A stretch of 64,000 nt of DNA, from positions 4,149,001 through 4,213,000 of the forward strand of contig NZ_CP006587.1 of the NCBI RefSeq assembly GCF_000737515.1, read 5' to 3'. Below are positions 17,700-25,647 of the stretch, piece after piece. The DNA is from Hymenobacter sp. APR13. GTDB taxonomy: Bacteria; Bacteroidota; Bacteroidia; Cytophagales; Hymenobacteraceae. Under the pieces are notes generated by a model. The model saw only the letters and a list, made by a program, of their open reading frames with translations, had not been told where the DNA came from and did no database searches. A program made the position numbers and the translations under genes. The stretch's first letter is position 1. Every line of letters starts with the position of its first letter.

Positions 17700-18725
17700 T
17701 TATGCGCGCTGGGCGTCTTCGATGGCGGCAATGATGTTGGGGTAGGCGGCGCAGCGGCACAGGTTGCCGCTCATGGCCTCCCTGATTTCCACGGCGGAGC
17801 GCTGCTGCTTGTCCTGCAGCAGGGCGGTGGCGGCCATAATCTGGCCCGGCGTGCAGTAACCGCACTGGAAGGCATCGTGCTTCACGAAAGCCGTCTGCAT
17901 GGGGTGCAGCGTGTCGCCGGTGGCCAGGCCCTCGATGGTGGTGATTTCCTGGCCCTGGCTCATGACGGCCAGGCGCAGGCAGGAGAGGGCACTCTGGCCG
18001 TCGAGGTGCACGGTGCAGGCGCCGCACTGGCCATGGTCGCAGCCCTTTTTGGTGCCCGTGAGGTGCAGGTTTTCGCGCAGCGCGTCCAGCAGCGCCACGC
18101 GGGGCTCCAGCTGCAGGCGGTGCGTTTTGCCATTGATGCGCAGCGTAACGGGGACAGTATCGGCGGGAGCCGCCGGCGCGTCGGATGCGTCGGCGGGCGC
18201 TGGCGTGGCGGCGGCCATGTCGGTGCCGGGCAGCAGCAGCAGGGCCACGGTGGCCAGCAGCGCCGTCACGAACGTGCGCCGCGACACGCCGCCGGCCGCC
18301 TCGGCCGGAACCGTGGGGGCCGCTGCCGCCGGGGCTTTCAGGGTTTCCAGCGCGGCCAGCACCTGGCCGGCCCGGATGGTGGTGCCGGCCTCCACGACTG
18401 CCGACCAGCGGATCAGGCCCTGCTCATCGAGCAGAAACAGCGCCCGCTGGCCACTCACGCCAAACTGCCCGGCCAGCGTGCCGCGCCAGTCCAGCGAGTG
18501 CCAGCCCTCGGCGGCCGTATCGACGAAGGCTATTTCTTCGCCGAACTCCTGCAGCAGCTGGGCAAACAGGGCGCTCTGATGCGCGTGGCCGGGGTTCCAG
18601 TCGTCGGGCGCGAAGGCCAGCACTACGGGCCGGCCCCGCAGTGCGGAAAGGGGCGAGCCACCGGGCAGCAGGCCGTCGGGGGCAGTGTCGCTGGGTTGGA
18701 GGGGTAGGATGGAGGGCAGCTTCAT
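17700..18725 (-). CDS. 2Fe-2S subunit fused to an N-terminal redoxin-like domain
   Basis: Small electron-transfer subunit, 341 residues instead of the usual 160-220. Residues 180-341 hold two [2Fe-2S] domains: plant-type Cys229, 234, 237 and 249 (GCDHGQCGACT), then Cys288, 291, 323 and 325 (QCGYCTPGQ, NLCRC). Residues 1-130 resemble an AhpC/TSA redoxin but lack the peroxidatic Cys, with DDWNPGHAHQ at that place. Between them (145-167) is a twin-arginine-like stretch, GGVSRRTFVTALLATVALLL, as in the Tat leader of PaoA-type subunits, but here it is internal. First gene of the operon. Confidence 0.88.
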   Translation of the reverse strand: MKLPSILPLQPSDTAPDGLLPGGSPLSALRGRPVVLAFAPDDWNPGHAHQSALFAQLLQEFGEEIAFVDTAAEGWHSLDWRGTLAGQFGVSGQRALFLLDEQGLIRWSAVVEAGTTIRAGQVLAALETLKAPAAAAPTVPAEAAGGVSRRTFVTALLATVALLLLPGTDMAAATPAPADASDAPAAPADTVPVTLRINGKTHRLQLEPRVALLDALRENLHLTGTKKGCDHGQCGACTVHLDGQSALSCLRLAVMSQGQEITTIEGLATGDTLHPMQTAFVKHDAFQCGYCTPGQIMAATALLQDKQQRSAVEIREAMSGNLCRCAAYPNIIAAIEDAQRA

Positions 18726-18837
18726 GCAGGCGGAAATAGATGGCAGGTAGCAGCAAATACGCAGTTGCCCGCGCAGCGTTGGCGCGGGCGCGCCGGCTGG
18801 GCCGAGGTGGCGGCGCGCGGGCCAACTCCCAAAAGGG

Positions 18838-18845
18838 TACCTTTG
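18838..18845 (+). promoter_or_regulatory. Bacteroidetes-type -7 box
   Basis: TACCTTTG fits the TAnnTTTG -7 consensus of Bacteroidetes and lies 43 bases before the nuclease start. No clear -33 TTG was found at ideal spacing. Confidence 0.4.
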
Positions 18846-18887
18846 TGCTTCCGCTCTCTGCTACACACCTTTGCTTTATCCCGTCTG

Positions 18888-19772
18888 ATGCTGTACCGCT
18901 CGCTCAGTTTGCCCGTCTGGGGGCTGCTGGGGCTGCTCACCGTGGCCTCCTGCTCTACCACCCAGGACCCGACTCCCGCCTCGCCGCCCGTTACGCCTGC
19001 CCCGCCCGTGCAGCCGCTGCCCGAGCACCTGACGCTCGGCAACCCCAGCGGCGCTACCGCCGATCCGGCGCAGCCCACCAACTACTTGCTCAGCAAACCG
19101 CAGTACGCGCTCAGCTACCACCGGGAGCGGGGCATCCCCAACTGGGTGAGCTGGCACCTCGACCTGAGCTGGCGCGGATCGGCGGCCCGGCAGGATGATT
19201 TCCGCGCCGACGCCACGCTGCCAGCCGGCTGGTATCAGGTGCAGGCCACCAGCTACTCCGGGTCGGGCTTCGACCGGGGCCACAACTGCCCCAGCGCCGA
19301 CCGCACCAACACGGTGCCCGACAACTCGGCCACGTTCCTGATGACCAACATGATTCCGCAGGCCCCGCGCAACAACCAGCAAACCTGGGCCAATCTGGAA
19401 GACTACACCCGCTCCCTGTTGGGTTCCGGCAACGAGCTCTACGTTATTATGGGGCAATACGGGACGGGGGGCGTGGGCTCGTCGGGGGCCAGAACCACCC
19501 TCGACCAGGGCCGCGTAACGGTGCCGGCCCGCATCTGGAAGGTGGTGGTGGTGCTGCCGGTGGGCGAGTCGGACGCCACCCGCGTTACGGCGGGCACCCG
19601 CGTCATTGCCATCGACACGCCCAACGACAACAGCCTGAGCACCAACTGGGGCCAGTACCGCACCAGCGTTGATGCCATTGAGGCGGCCACCGGCCTCGAC
19701 CTGCTCTCTGCCGTACCTTCCGCCGTGCAGCAGGTGCTGGAAGCCGGCATCGATAACGGGCCGGTACAGTAA
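18888..19772 (+). CDS. DNA/RNA non-specific endonuclease, predicted lipoprotein
   Basis: NUC family (beta-beta-alpha metal) nuclease of 294 residues. The ATG at 18888 gives a lipoprotein leader (LLGLLTVASC, Cys about residue 21) followed by a Pro-rich linker, whereas the longer frame from 18765 would bury that signal. The catalytic motif is GFDRGHNCPSADRT (His is the general base), with the metal-ligand Asn in TNMIPQAPRNNQQTWANLE. The predicted place is the outer membrane or periplasm, with roles in nutrient scavenging or degrading incoming DNA. It is divergent from the molybdoenzyme operon. Confidence 0.9.
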   Translation: MLYRSLSLPVWGLLGLLTVASCSTTQDPTPASPPVTPAPPVQPLPEHLTLGNPSGATADPAQPTNYLLSKPQYALSYHRERGIPNWVSWHLDLSWRGSAARQDDFRADATLPAGWYQVQATSYSGSGFDRGHNCPSADRTNTVPDNSATFLMTNMIPQAPRNNQQTWANLEDYTRSLLGSGNELYVIMGQYGTGGVGSSGARTTLDQGRVTVPARIWKVVVVLPVGESDATRVTAGTRVIAIDTPNDNSLSTNWGQYRTSVDAIEAATGLDLLSAVPSAVQQVLEAGIDNGPVQ

Positions 19773-19814
19773 CAGGCTGTTTCAGGGCCAAGGACGCCTG
19801 TTTGGGCTACGCTG

Positions 19815-20324
19815 ATGGATAGTATTTCCTTCAATCCGGCCATGCTGGCCGCCGTGCTGGCCGGTCGCAAAACCGTCACCCGCCGCCGGCTGGCGCCCAC
19901 GCTGCAGCTGCGCCAGGACCCCGGGCGCTACGGCCTGCGGGCCCTGACGGCGGCCGGCGCGCTGTTTGCCGACCGCCACGCGCCAGATGACCTGCTGCCA
20001 CCCGTGCCGTGCCCTTTCGGGCCGGCCGGTACCGTGCTGCATGTGCAGGAAGCCCCGGACTGCCGGTTGCGGGTGGTCAGTATTCAGCTGGAGCAGGTGC
20101 GTGGCATCACCGAAGCCCAGGCCCGGCAAGAGGGCCTGGGCTTTCGGCTGCAGCAGGGCAGCGAGCAATGGGGCGGCGTCGAGCCCGCCGCTCGTGCTGC
20201 CGATGGCTTCCGCTGGTACGATAGCGCCGTACGGGCATTCCAGGGCCTGTTTGATTCCATCTACCCCGACGCGTGGGCCCGCAACGAATGGGTGTGGGTG
20301 GTGGAGTTTGCGCGGGTGCCTTGA
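19815..20324 (+). CDS. ASCH-domain protein
   Basis: Protein of 169 residues. Its start, ISFNPAMLAAVLAGRKTVTRR, is the typical opening of ASCH-domain proteins found in phages and mobile elements. The end, NEWVWVVEF, is the matching C-terminal motif. ASCH is a PUA-like RNA-binding fold, and some members have nucleoside amidohydrolase or RNA-related roles. It lies 42 bases after the nuclease gene and just before the phage-like module, so it may mark the module's left edge. Confidence 0.75.
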   Translation: MDSISFNPAMLAAVLAGRKTVTRRRLAPTLQLRQDPGRYGLRALTAAGALFADRHAPDDLLPPVPCPFGPAGTVLHVQEAPDCRLRVVSIQLEQVRGITEAQARQEGLGFRLQQGSEQWGGVEPAARAADGFRWYDSAVRAFQGLFDSIYPDAWARNEWVWVVEFARVP

Positions 20325-20367
20325 CACGATTTTCGTCGTCCTACACAACGCCTGCAGTCGTTATAAA

Positions 20368-20414
20368 CGAATAAAGCTCGTTGCAAATCAGTGATTTGCA
20401 ACGAGCTTTATTCG
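20368..20414. terminator. 23-bp perfect palindrome between convergent genes
   Basis: A 23-base arm (20368-20390, CGAATAAAGCTCGTTGCAAA...) pairs perfectly with 20392-20414 around a single base. It separates the plus-strand ASCH gene from the minus-strand repressor and is likely a bidirectional terminator. Confidence 0.75.
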
Positions 20415-20520
20415 AATGAGCCTCCTGTCGGGGCTCACTCTCTAAAATCCGACGCACTCTAAAGCACGCATCTTCAATTACTTACCCCGCTACCAAAAGC
20501 AGGGCGTTTTCAACTGTGGC

Positions 20521-21387
20521 TTAATTTGAGGCGCCTTCTTCCAGACGTCGCCGGATGTCCCCTTTATCGAAGCCCAGCGTCTCAATTATCTCCCAGAGCC
20601 GTTCCGCCGTCACATCGGGGGCCGAGGGCAGGAACGTGCTGATGTAGCCCCGCACGCGCCACAGCTCCGTGATGTCCGCCGTATCCATCGGGTAGGGCCG
20701 CCGGTGCGGATTATCCGAGAACAGCAATACTTCCTCGTCCAGGGTGGAAATCCGGTTGCGAATCCGCTTCAGCATCACCGACTCCGACGTTACCACCACG
20801 TAGATGTCATCCGGAATCAGGAGCCGCCAGTTATCCACGTAGCTGCACACCACAATGTCGTTGTGGTTCAGCGTGGGCGTCATCGAATCCCCGGCCACCT
20901 CGAAGGCCCGGAACTTGCCCCGCTCAAACAGCGGCAGCCGGTAGCGCGGCAAATCCTGCACGAACACGGCTTCGTTGTGCTGCAGCGTGTAGCCTGCCTG
21001 AGCCGATACCGGCACCAGCTCCACGTTGTCGGTGCCCTCCCGGTCCACCGTCACCACCAGCACGCCGCCGCTGTTTACCACCGACCGGCCGCTGACGGCC
21101 GGCCGCTGCACCGCCACGACTCCCGCAGCGCCGCTTTCACCGCGCAGCATCGGGCCCTGACCCAGCATCAGCCACTCCGGCGACAAATCCGGCCACTGCC
21201 GCAGAAAGTCCACCAAAGTAGGGTAGCTCGGTTCCGAGCCTTTCAGGATGTTATAGAGCTTGCTGGTTGTGCTGTAGCCCAGTTTCTGCGTGGCGCTGCT
21301 GGCGTTCAGACCGAAGTGCGTGAGTATCTGCTGAATGCGCTGCACTACTTCAGGCTTTTTTTCTGACTGGCTATCAGGCTTTTGCAT
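20521..21387 (-). CDS. Phage-type repressor with HTH and S24 (LexA-like) peptidase domain
   Basis: Transcriptional repressor of 288 residues, built like lambda CI. An N-terminal helix-turn-helix lies at about residues 14-65 (QKLGYSTTSKLYNILKG). The C-terminal peptidase S24 domain has the nucleophile Ser168 in VAGDSMTP and Lys207 in VMLKRIRN. RecA-stimulated self-cleavage on DNA damage is the usual induction mechanism of such proteins. It is divergently transcribed from the small gene at 21491, with an operator-rich region between. It is probably the master regulator of the phage-like genes here. Confidence 0.88.
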   Translation of the reverse strand: MQKPDSQSEKKPEVVQRIQQILTHFGLNASSATQKLGYSTTSKLYNILKGSEPSYPTLVDFLRQWPDLSPEWLMLGQGPMLRGESGAAGVVAVQRPAVSGRSVVNSGGVLVVTVDREGTDNVELVPVSAQAGYTLQHNEAVFVQDLPRYRLPLFERGKFRAFEVAGDSMTPTLNHNDIVVCSYVDNWRLLIPDDIYVVVTSESVMLKRIRNRISTLDEEVLLFSDNPHRRPYPMDTADITELWRVRGYISTFLPSAPDVTAERLWEIIETLGFDKGDIRRRLEEGASN

Positions 21388-21490
21388 TTTATTTCCTGTT
21401 TTGATGTATTATTGCTTTGTGGTGTATTTATAATTGCATCACAAAGCAATAATGCTTGCTTAAGCAATATACAAAATTACAGGAAAAAGT
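21388..21490. promoter_or_regulatory. Divergent promoter/operator region of the repressor
   Basis: An A/T-rich intergenic region. TTATTGCTTTGTGGTG (21409-21424) and its near-perfect inverse at 21437-21452 form a dyad with a 12-base spacer. A palindrome TTGCTTAAGCAA (21456-21467) shares the TTGCTT half-site. TTCCTGTTTTGATGTA (21393-21408) recurs at 56238-56253. These are likely binding sites for the adjacent repressor and/or the Cro-like product. Confidence 0.65.
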
Positions 21491-21751
21491 ATGGAACAGA
21501 AGGAGAAAAAGCCGGGAGTTTTGCAGCAGGTGCTACAAAAGCTCGGCCGCCGGCACAGCGTTATTGCCGATACGCTCACCCGCCTGCAGGACCGCGGCAT
21601 CAAGCTCAGCCAGTCGCGCCTCTACCAGATTATCGCCGACGACGGGGCCCGCAAGGAGGTAGCCGATACTTTCCTGGAGGTGGCCGAAGAGGAGTTTGCC
21701 CGCCGCCGCCAGGTGCAGGAACGCGCCCGCCAGCTCATAGACGAAGCGTAG
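21491..21751 (+). CDS. Small Cro-like DNA-binding protein
   Basis: Basic protein of 86 residues with a predicted helix-turn-helix around residues 20-52 (RRHSVIADTLTRLQDRGIKL followed by SQSRLYQIIADD) and a charged C-terminal helix. Its position, as the first gene divergent from a CI-like repressor, is that of Cro in lambdoid phages. The family is not named. It is followed two bases later by another HTH gene in the same transcript. Confidence 0.6.
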   Translation: MEQKEKKPGVLQQVLQKLGRRHSVIADTLTRLQDRGIKLSQSRLYQIIADDGARKEVADTFLEVAEEEFARRRQVQERARQLIDEA

Positions 21752-21753
21752 CC

Positions 21754-22053
21754 ATGCAAGCCGTTGTCATTATCCCCGAACAGGAGTGGCGGCAGCTTGT
21801 CGGCCGCCTCGACAAGCTGGAGCAGGCCACCCAGGCTGCCACGGCGGCCACTGATGCCGCCGCCGAGGAAATCCTGAACGTGCGCCAGGCCGCCGCCTTC
21901 CTGGGCATGCAGCCCGATGGGCTGCGCAAGGCCCGCCGCGCCAAACGCATTACCGGCGTGCGCATCAACGAGAAGGAGTGGGGCTTCCGCCGCGCCGAGC
22001 TCACGCGCTACCAGAACCGCTACAACCGCCACCCGCTGTCGGCCACCGCATGA
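21754..22053 (+). CDS. Helix-turn-helix (excisionase-like) protein
   Basis: Protein of 99 residues with an N-terminal coiled coil (EQEWRQLVGRLDKLEQ) and a C-terminal HTH_17/excisionase-like domain (LNVRQAAAFLGMQPDGLRKA). It may be a regulator or recombination directionality factor of the element, although no integrase is seen nearby. The stop codon overlaps the start of the next gene (ATGA), showing translational coupling. Confidence 0.6.
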   Translation: MQAVVIIPEQEWRQLVGRLDKLEQATQAATAATDAAAEEILNVRQAAAFLGMQPDGLRKARRAKRITGVRINEKEWGFRRAELTRYQNRYNRHPLSATA

Positions 22054-22679
22054 GCACGGCCGTTATTTCCCTGTTCGACCACTCCGGCCGCTTCACGGCA
22101 CCCTGGGCGGCCGCCGGCTACACATGCTACTGCGTCGACGTGCAGCACCCGCCCGGCGAAACGTGGCAGGGCAACGTCTGCCTGGTCGGCGGCGACGTGC
22201 GCCGCTTCGTGCCCCCGCCCGGCCCCGTGGCCTTCGTGGCCGCCTTCCCGCCCTGCACCGACCTGAGCAACGCCGGCGCCCACCTGTTCCGGGTAAAAGG
22301 TATCCGGGCCCTGGCCGCCGCCCTCGACCTGGTGGGCGCCGCCGCCGACCTCTGCCACCGCCTGGGCGCGCCCTACTTCCTGGAAAACCCCCGCGGCCAG
22401 CTCCGCCACTACTGGCGCGAGCCCGACTACCAGTTCGACCCCTGCGAATACGCCGGCTGGCTCCCCGACCCCGAAGCCGAGGCTTACACCAAGCGCACCT
22501 GCCTCTGGACCGGCCACGGCTTCCGGATGCCGGAAAAGCGCCCCGTCTTTCCGGTGCAGGGCTCCCTGGTCGACAAGGTATCCGGCTCGAAGAACCGCGC
22601 CAACCTGCGCAGCCTCACGCCCCGCGGCTTTTCGGCCGCCGTCTTTCACGCCCACCATCCCGCTTCCCAACCGGTATGA
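22050..22679 (+). CDS. Phage-type cytosine methyltransferase-like protein
   Basis: Protein of 209 residues. It starts at the ATG overlapping the previous stop (MSTAVISLFDHSG). It resembles small phage C5-cytosine methyltransferase-like proteins: an N-terminal nucleotide-fold strand with SGRFTAPWAAAGYTCYCVDV, a motif IV-like FVAAFPPCTDLSNAG, and PYFLENPRGQL. It lacks the long target-recognition part of full-length enzymes, and the catalytic motif reads PPCTD rather than PPCQ. Activity is therefore uncertain, and it could be a related SAM-dependent enzyme. It is translationally coupled on both sides. Confidence 0.5.
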   Translation: MSTAVISLFDHSGRFTAPWAAAGYTCYCVDVQHPPGETWQGNVCLVGGDVRRFVPPPGPVAFVAAFPPCTDLSNAGAHLFRVKGIRALAAALDLVGAAADLCHRLGAPYFLENPRGQLRHYWREPDYQFDPCEYAGWLPDPEAEAYTKRTCLWTGHGFRMPEKRPVFPVQGSLVDKVSGSKNRANLRSLTPRGFSAAVFHAHHPASQPV

Positions 22680-23278
22680 ACCAGCAACTCGCCCCCATCG
22701 TCGGCCCCGAGGCCGTCATGTCCCTCATCCGCATCCAGAAAGCGAAAATTAAGGACTACCAGCTGCTCTGCGAATTCACCGAGCAGCGCGACCCGGAGGC
22801 CCCGGCCCGCGCCTTCACGCTCACCAGCCCGGAGCTGATCCACCCCGACCTGCAGCACCGCTTCGCCCGCCTCATCCCGCACCTGTGCCTGCTCTGCGAG
22901 CAGCTGACCGAAACGCCCGACTTCTGGCCCGACGACGAGGCCGAGGAGCTGCCCGCGCACTTCGACAGCTTCACCGTTACGGGCCTGAGCCTGGGCCGCG
23001 GCGGGGGAGGGGTCACGCTCATCGGCCAGCGCCGCCTGTCCGGCAACCGGGTGCTTAACCTCACCAGTCCCTACGTGGCCTACGACGACGAAACCGGCTC
23101 CGAATACGCCTACGCCGGCCTGCTGGAAACCGCTGTGCAGGAGGCCCTGACGGAAGTGGAAGCCGCCCTGCGCGGCAAGCACCGTGACGCCGGCAAGCAA
23201 CTGGAACTGTTCGCTCCGGCCGGTGGCTTCACGGCTATTGACGAGCCCTTCATTCCCCTCAGCGCGGCCCATGCATGA
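22676..23278 (+). CDS. Unknown phage-like protein, 200 aa
   Basis: Not recognised. It starts at an ATG overlapping the preceding TGA and ends overlapping the next start, so it belongs firmly to the early transcript. It is acidic, with a Trp-Pro-Asp-Asp region (DFWPDDEAEELP) and a Gly-rich turn (GLSLGRGGGGVTLIGQ). The central part suggests a beta-sheet domain (VLNLTSPYVAYDDETGSEY). No catalytic motif is evident. Confidence 0.6.
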   Translation: MNQQLAPIVGPEAVMSLIRIQKAKIKDYQLLCEFTEQRDPEAPARAFTLTSPELIHPDLQHRFARLIPHLCLLCEQLTETPDFWPDDEAEELPAHFDSFTVTGLSLGRGGGGVTLIGQRRLSGNRVLNLTSPYVAYDDETGSEYAYAGLLETAVQEALTEVEAALRGKHRDAGKQLELFAPAGGFTAIDEPFIPLSAAHA

Positions 23279-23781
23279 ACTACGTACAGCACACCCGCGC
23301 CGCCCACGAGCGCCTGAGCGCCCGCCCCGAGGCTCGGCCCCACCACGTCAGCCTCTACTGGGCCCTGTTCTACCAGTGGAACGCCGCCCGCTTCCCCTAC
23401 GAGTTGCCCCTCAACCGGGCTGAGGTGATGACCGCCGCTCACATCGGCAACCGGGGAACCTACCTCAGCACCCTGCAGGACCTCCACGCCTGGGGCATGA
23501 TTGTCTACCTCCCGAGCCACAGCGGCGGCAGCGCGGTACGGCTTCAGGTAACGGGAGAGGTTGTACCAGAAGTGGGACAACCAAAGCCCGCCGGTTGTAC
23601 CAGAAGTGGTACGACTGGACCTGCTGAGGTTGTACCAGAAGTGGGACAACGGTTGTACCAGAAGTGGGCCGACCAATCGGGGGAGGTTGTACCAGAAGTG
23701 GGCCAACCCTCCTTATATGGTAAAACAGGTTGTAGTGTAAACGGTGTAAACGGCGCCGCCGCCCCGCACCAAAAAAAATAG
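23275..23781 (+). CDS. Replisome-organizer-like winged-helix protein (N-terminal part)
   Basis: The N-terminal 90 residues (HHVSLYWALFYQWNAARFPY, then LPLNRAEVMTAAHIGNRGTY and LHAWGMIVYLPSHSGG) match the winged-helix domain of Bacteroidetes phage and conjugative-element replication proteins. The tail is translated DNA repeat (VVPEVGQ three times). The frame stops at 23781 inside an eight-A run. The expected C-terminal domain continues in other frames up to 24304, so the true product is probably about 343 residues. Position and architecture recall phage O proteins, which bind an origin inside their own gene and load the helicase. Confidence 0.65.
   Translation: MNYVQHTRAAHERLSARPEARPHHVSLYWALFYQWNAARFPYELPLNRAEVMTAAHIGNRGTYLSTLQDLHAWGMIVYLPSHSGGSAVRLQVTGEVVPEVGQPKPAGCTRSGTTGPAEVVPEVGQRLYQKWADQSGEVVPEVGQPSLYGKTGCSVNGVNGAAAPHQKK
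23559..23706 (+). repeat. Five iterons, candidate replication origin
   Basis: Five copies of GGTTGTACCAGAAGTGG plus 3-5 further similar bases start at 23559, 23593, 23628, 23651 and 23685. The DNA is conserved although the copies fall in all three reading frames (VVPEVGQ, CTRSGT, LYQKWA), so the repeat is maintained at the DNA level. Iterons inside a replication-initiator gene are the arrangement of lambda ori. Confidence 0.75.
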
Positions 23782-24304
23782 CGGTGCTGGAAGGGGAAGG
23801 GCTTTCAGGCGCGGAACTGCTCGACGACATCACCCCGCCTGACGGTGCAGGCTCGTCCCCAGGCGCAGCCCCCAAAGAAAAAGTTGCGCAAAAAAGAAGG
23901 GGGTAAAGCAGGCCGCCATTCGCGCAGCTGCCACCGGCCAAGCCAGCCACCCCGACCGCCCGGCCCGGCGGGGCCGGCAGCAGCTTCCCGAAGTACCCTT
24001 TGCCGAGTCCGAGCTGGCCGACGTGGAGAAGTTCATTCAGGCCTTCGACGGTACCGACTACCAGCTGGCTGACTTACGCTTCTACCACGCCAGGATTCAG
24101 GCCTGGCGCGACCGGAAGACCGGAGAGCCGCCCCGGCGCCGCGACTGGAAAGCCTGCGCCACGCAATTCTTCCTCAACGATGCCCATGAAAACCGCCTCA
24201 AACTCGCTCCGAACGTCCAGCGCCGCCCCGATGGCACCCTCCACCAGCAACCGGCCGGAAGCGGCCTTGCTGGCACTGGCTACGTCTCCAAGTGGGATAG
24301 GTGA
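23782..24304 (+). pseudogene. C-terminal part of the replisome-organizer-like gene, frameshifted
   Basis: After the stop at 23781 the frame continues as KKIAVLEGEGLSGAELLDDI in a second frame up to the six-A run at 23890-23895, then as KKGVKQAAIRAAATGQ in a third frame to 24304. The end (LADLRFYHARIQAWRDRKTG followed by DWKACATQFFLNDAHENRL) is the C-terminal domain seen in Bacteroidetes phage replication initiators. One extra A in each run would join all three parts. Programmed -1 slippage on the A runs is possible but less likely than two base-calling errors. A frame from GTG 24023 alone would encode only a 93-residue fragment. Confidence 0.6.
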
Positions 24305-25052
24305 GCTGGCCAGAACCTCCAACCCCGCCGCCCGCCTGATGCTGGCCGAGGTGTCGGTGGGCCTCACGCCCACCCAGGCCGCCGCCGCCCCCAAGCTGTT
24401 CCAGCTGAAGCGGACGTTAGGGGAGGAGGTGGTGGTGCGACTGCTGGTGGTCATCCTGCGCGCCTTCGTCGACAGCGTGCGCGTGGCCGACAAGCCCGAC
24501 GCCGCCGACATCCTGGAGCTGGCCGACACGCTGGCCCAGACCTACACCCACGACAGCGTCAAGGACCTCATTCTGGCCCTGAAACAGGCCCGCACCACCG
24601 GCACCAGATTCTTCAACGCCCTCGACCCGGCCACCATCTACGGCCTCATCAGCCAGTATTTTGACAAGAAGGCCCGGCATCTGGAAAACGGCCACCTCGA
24701 CCGGAAAACCCAAGCCATCAGCCAGGAGGCCGTCACCCTCCACCAGCTGCAGCAGGCCGCCCCCGCGCTGGTGCAGTCCGTGGCCCTGATGATTCCCGCC
24801 AGCCACCCCAACGCCCAACACCTGCGCGACAAGCTCACCCTCATCAAGCAGAAATACCGCCGCGGCCTGCTGAGTATGGAACAAGCCACCCAGCAACGCC
24901 AGGAAGTGCAGCAGGCCATCCACCGCCACCCCCGGCCCGACTGGCAGCCCTCCGAAGCCGCTCAACAGCAGATTATCCGCCGCCACCAGCAGGCCACCCG
25001 CCGCTTCGCTGAGAAGTGGGGGATTGAGCACTCAAAGCATCTCGGTGCATGA
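24186..25052 (+). CDS. Unknown helical phage protein next to the replication gene
   Basis: Protein of about 288 residues from ATG 24186, or 273 from ATG 24231; both overlap the preceding gene. The N-terminal 40 residues are Ser/Thr/Ala-rich. The rest is almost all helix, including KLFQLKRTLGEEVVVRLLVV and ILELADTLAQTYTHDSVKDL and a Gln/Arg-rich C-terminus. It resembles, by position and composition, the hypothetical proteins that follow replication initiators in Bacteroidetes phages (DUF6633-like; a guess from memory). A role in helicase loading is inference only. Confidence 0.6.
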   Translation: MKTASNSLRTSSAAPMAPSTSNRPEAALLALATSPSGIGELARTSNPAARLMLAEVSVGLTPTQAAAAPKLFQLKRTLGEEVVVRLLVVILRAFVDSVRVADKPDAADILELADTLAQTYTHDSVKDLILALKQARTTGTRFFNALDPATIYGLISQYFDKKARHLENGHLDRKTQAISQEAVTLHQLQQAAPALVQSVALMIPASHPNAQHLRDKLTLIKQKYRRGLLSMEQATQQRQEVQQAIHRHPRPDWQPSEAAQQQIIRRHQQATRRFAEKWGIEHSKHLGA

Positions 25053-25073
25053 TTAGAATCTTAGATAGCTTGA

Positions 25074-25128
25074 AAAACACTGCGGCTTGGCAGAAGATAA
25101 TCTATCTTCTGCCAAGCCGCAGTGTTTT
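25074..25128. terminator. 26-bp perfect palindrome between convergent genes
   Basis: A 26-base arm (25074-25099) pairs perfectly with 25103-25128 around the loop ATC. It begins with A4 and ends with T4, so it can act as a terminator on both strands, between the phage-like module and the SecB-like gene. Confidence 0.8.
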
Positions 25129-25144
25129 ACCGTAAATTCAATTT

Positions 25145-25591
25145 CTATTCAGTGGCAGGCTGATCGTCCTGCTCCGTCTGCTCATACTTGATATTGTCCC
25201 GTAGGCTTTCCCCCAATGACTGCAGGTTCAGTGCCGGCAGCAGGATAGTTTCGTAGCCCGACAGCGCTGTCAGCGAGGCAATGTAGGAGCGCACGAACGG
25301 AAACAGCATGGCTGGCGCGTTTATCACGAAGAAATTGGTAAGCACCTTCTCCTCAATATCCCTATCGAATACGAAGTTGCCTACCTGATGAATTCGAGCC
25401 TCAAAGCTTTCCTGCTCATCAGATACCCGCACCCGCAGGTGCAGTTGAAAAGTGCGGGTGGCTTCGTTTACAATTCCCTCAACTTCTGTATCCACGGCAA
25501 AGTCTTGGCCAGAGGCCTCGGCCGACTGCGTAAAGTAGCTTTCTTTTACTTGAATGCCTTGCAGCGAAAACCGGGCAATGGGCTGATCCAT
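25145..25591 (-). CDS. SecB-like chaperone of a toxin-antitoxin-chaperone locus
   Basis: Protein of 148 residues from ATG 25589-25591 (MDQPIARFSLQGIQVKESYF); an upstream in-frame ATG at 25657 would add a hydrophobic leader out of keeping with a cytosolic chaperone. The SecB fold is indicated by the alternating beta strands in the first 90 residues and the C-terminal helix NAPAMLFPFVRSYIASLTAL followed by LLPALNLQSL, equivalent to the SecB PYARE..LPPINF region. The acidic tail (EQTEQDDQPATE) is also typical. It lies 56 bases after a small gene preceded by an ADP-ribosyltransferase-like gene, the order of toxin-antitoxin-chaperone systems. Confidence 0.8.
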   Translation of the reverse strand: MDQPIARFSLQGIQVKESYFTQSAEASGQDFAVDTEVEGIVNEATRTFQLHLRVRVSDEQESFEARIHQVGNFVFDRDIEEKVLTNFFVINAPAMLFPFVRSYIASLTALSGYETILLPALNLQSLGESLRDNIKYEQTEQDDQPATE

Positions 25592-25647
25592 GGAGAATAG
25601 GGGGAGAAGGTAGATAGGTAAACGGACTGCAATGATACGAAGCCCTG

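Noticed and set aside
14424..18707. A 1427-codon plus-strand open frame opposite the molybdoenzyme operon
   Set aside because: It is a Gly/His/Gln/Val-rich antisense shadow of three clear genes in high-GC DNA, with no domain and no start context.
21917..22675. Extension of the 200-aa phage gene upstream to 21917
   Set aside because: The upstream part is Arg/Pro-rich shadow of the HTH and methyltransferase-like genes. The ATG at 22676 fits the chain of overlapping starts.
23771..23895. Programmed ribosomal frameshifting as the main explanation for the split replication gene
   Set aside because: The A runs could slip, but two successive -1 events in one gene and the same missing-base pattern in unrelated genes make base-calling errors more likely. 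It is kept only as an alternative.
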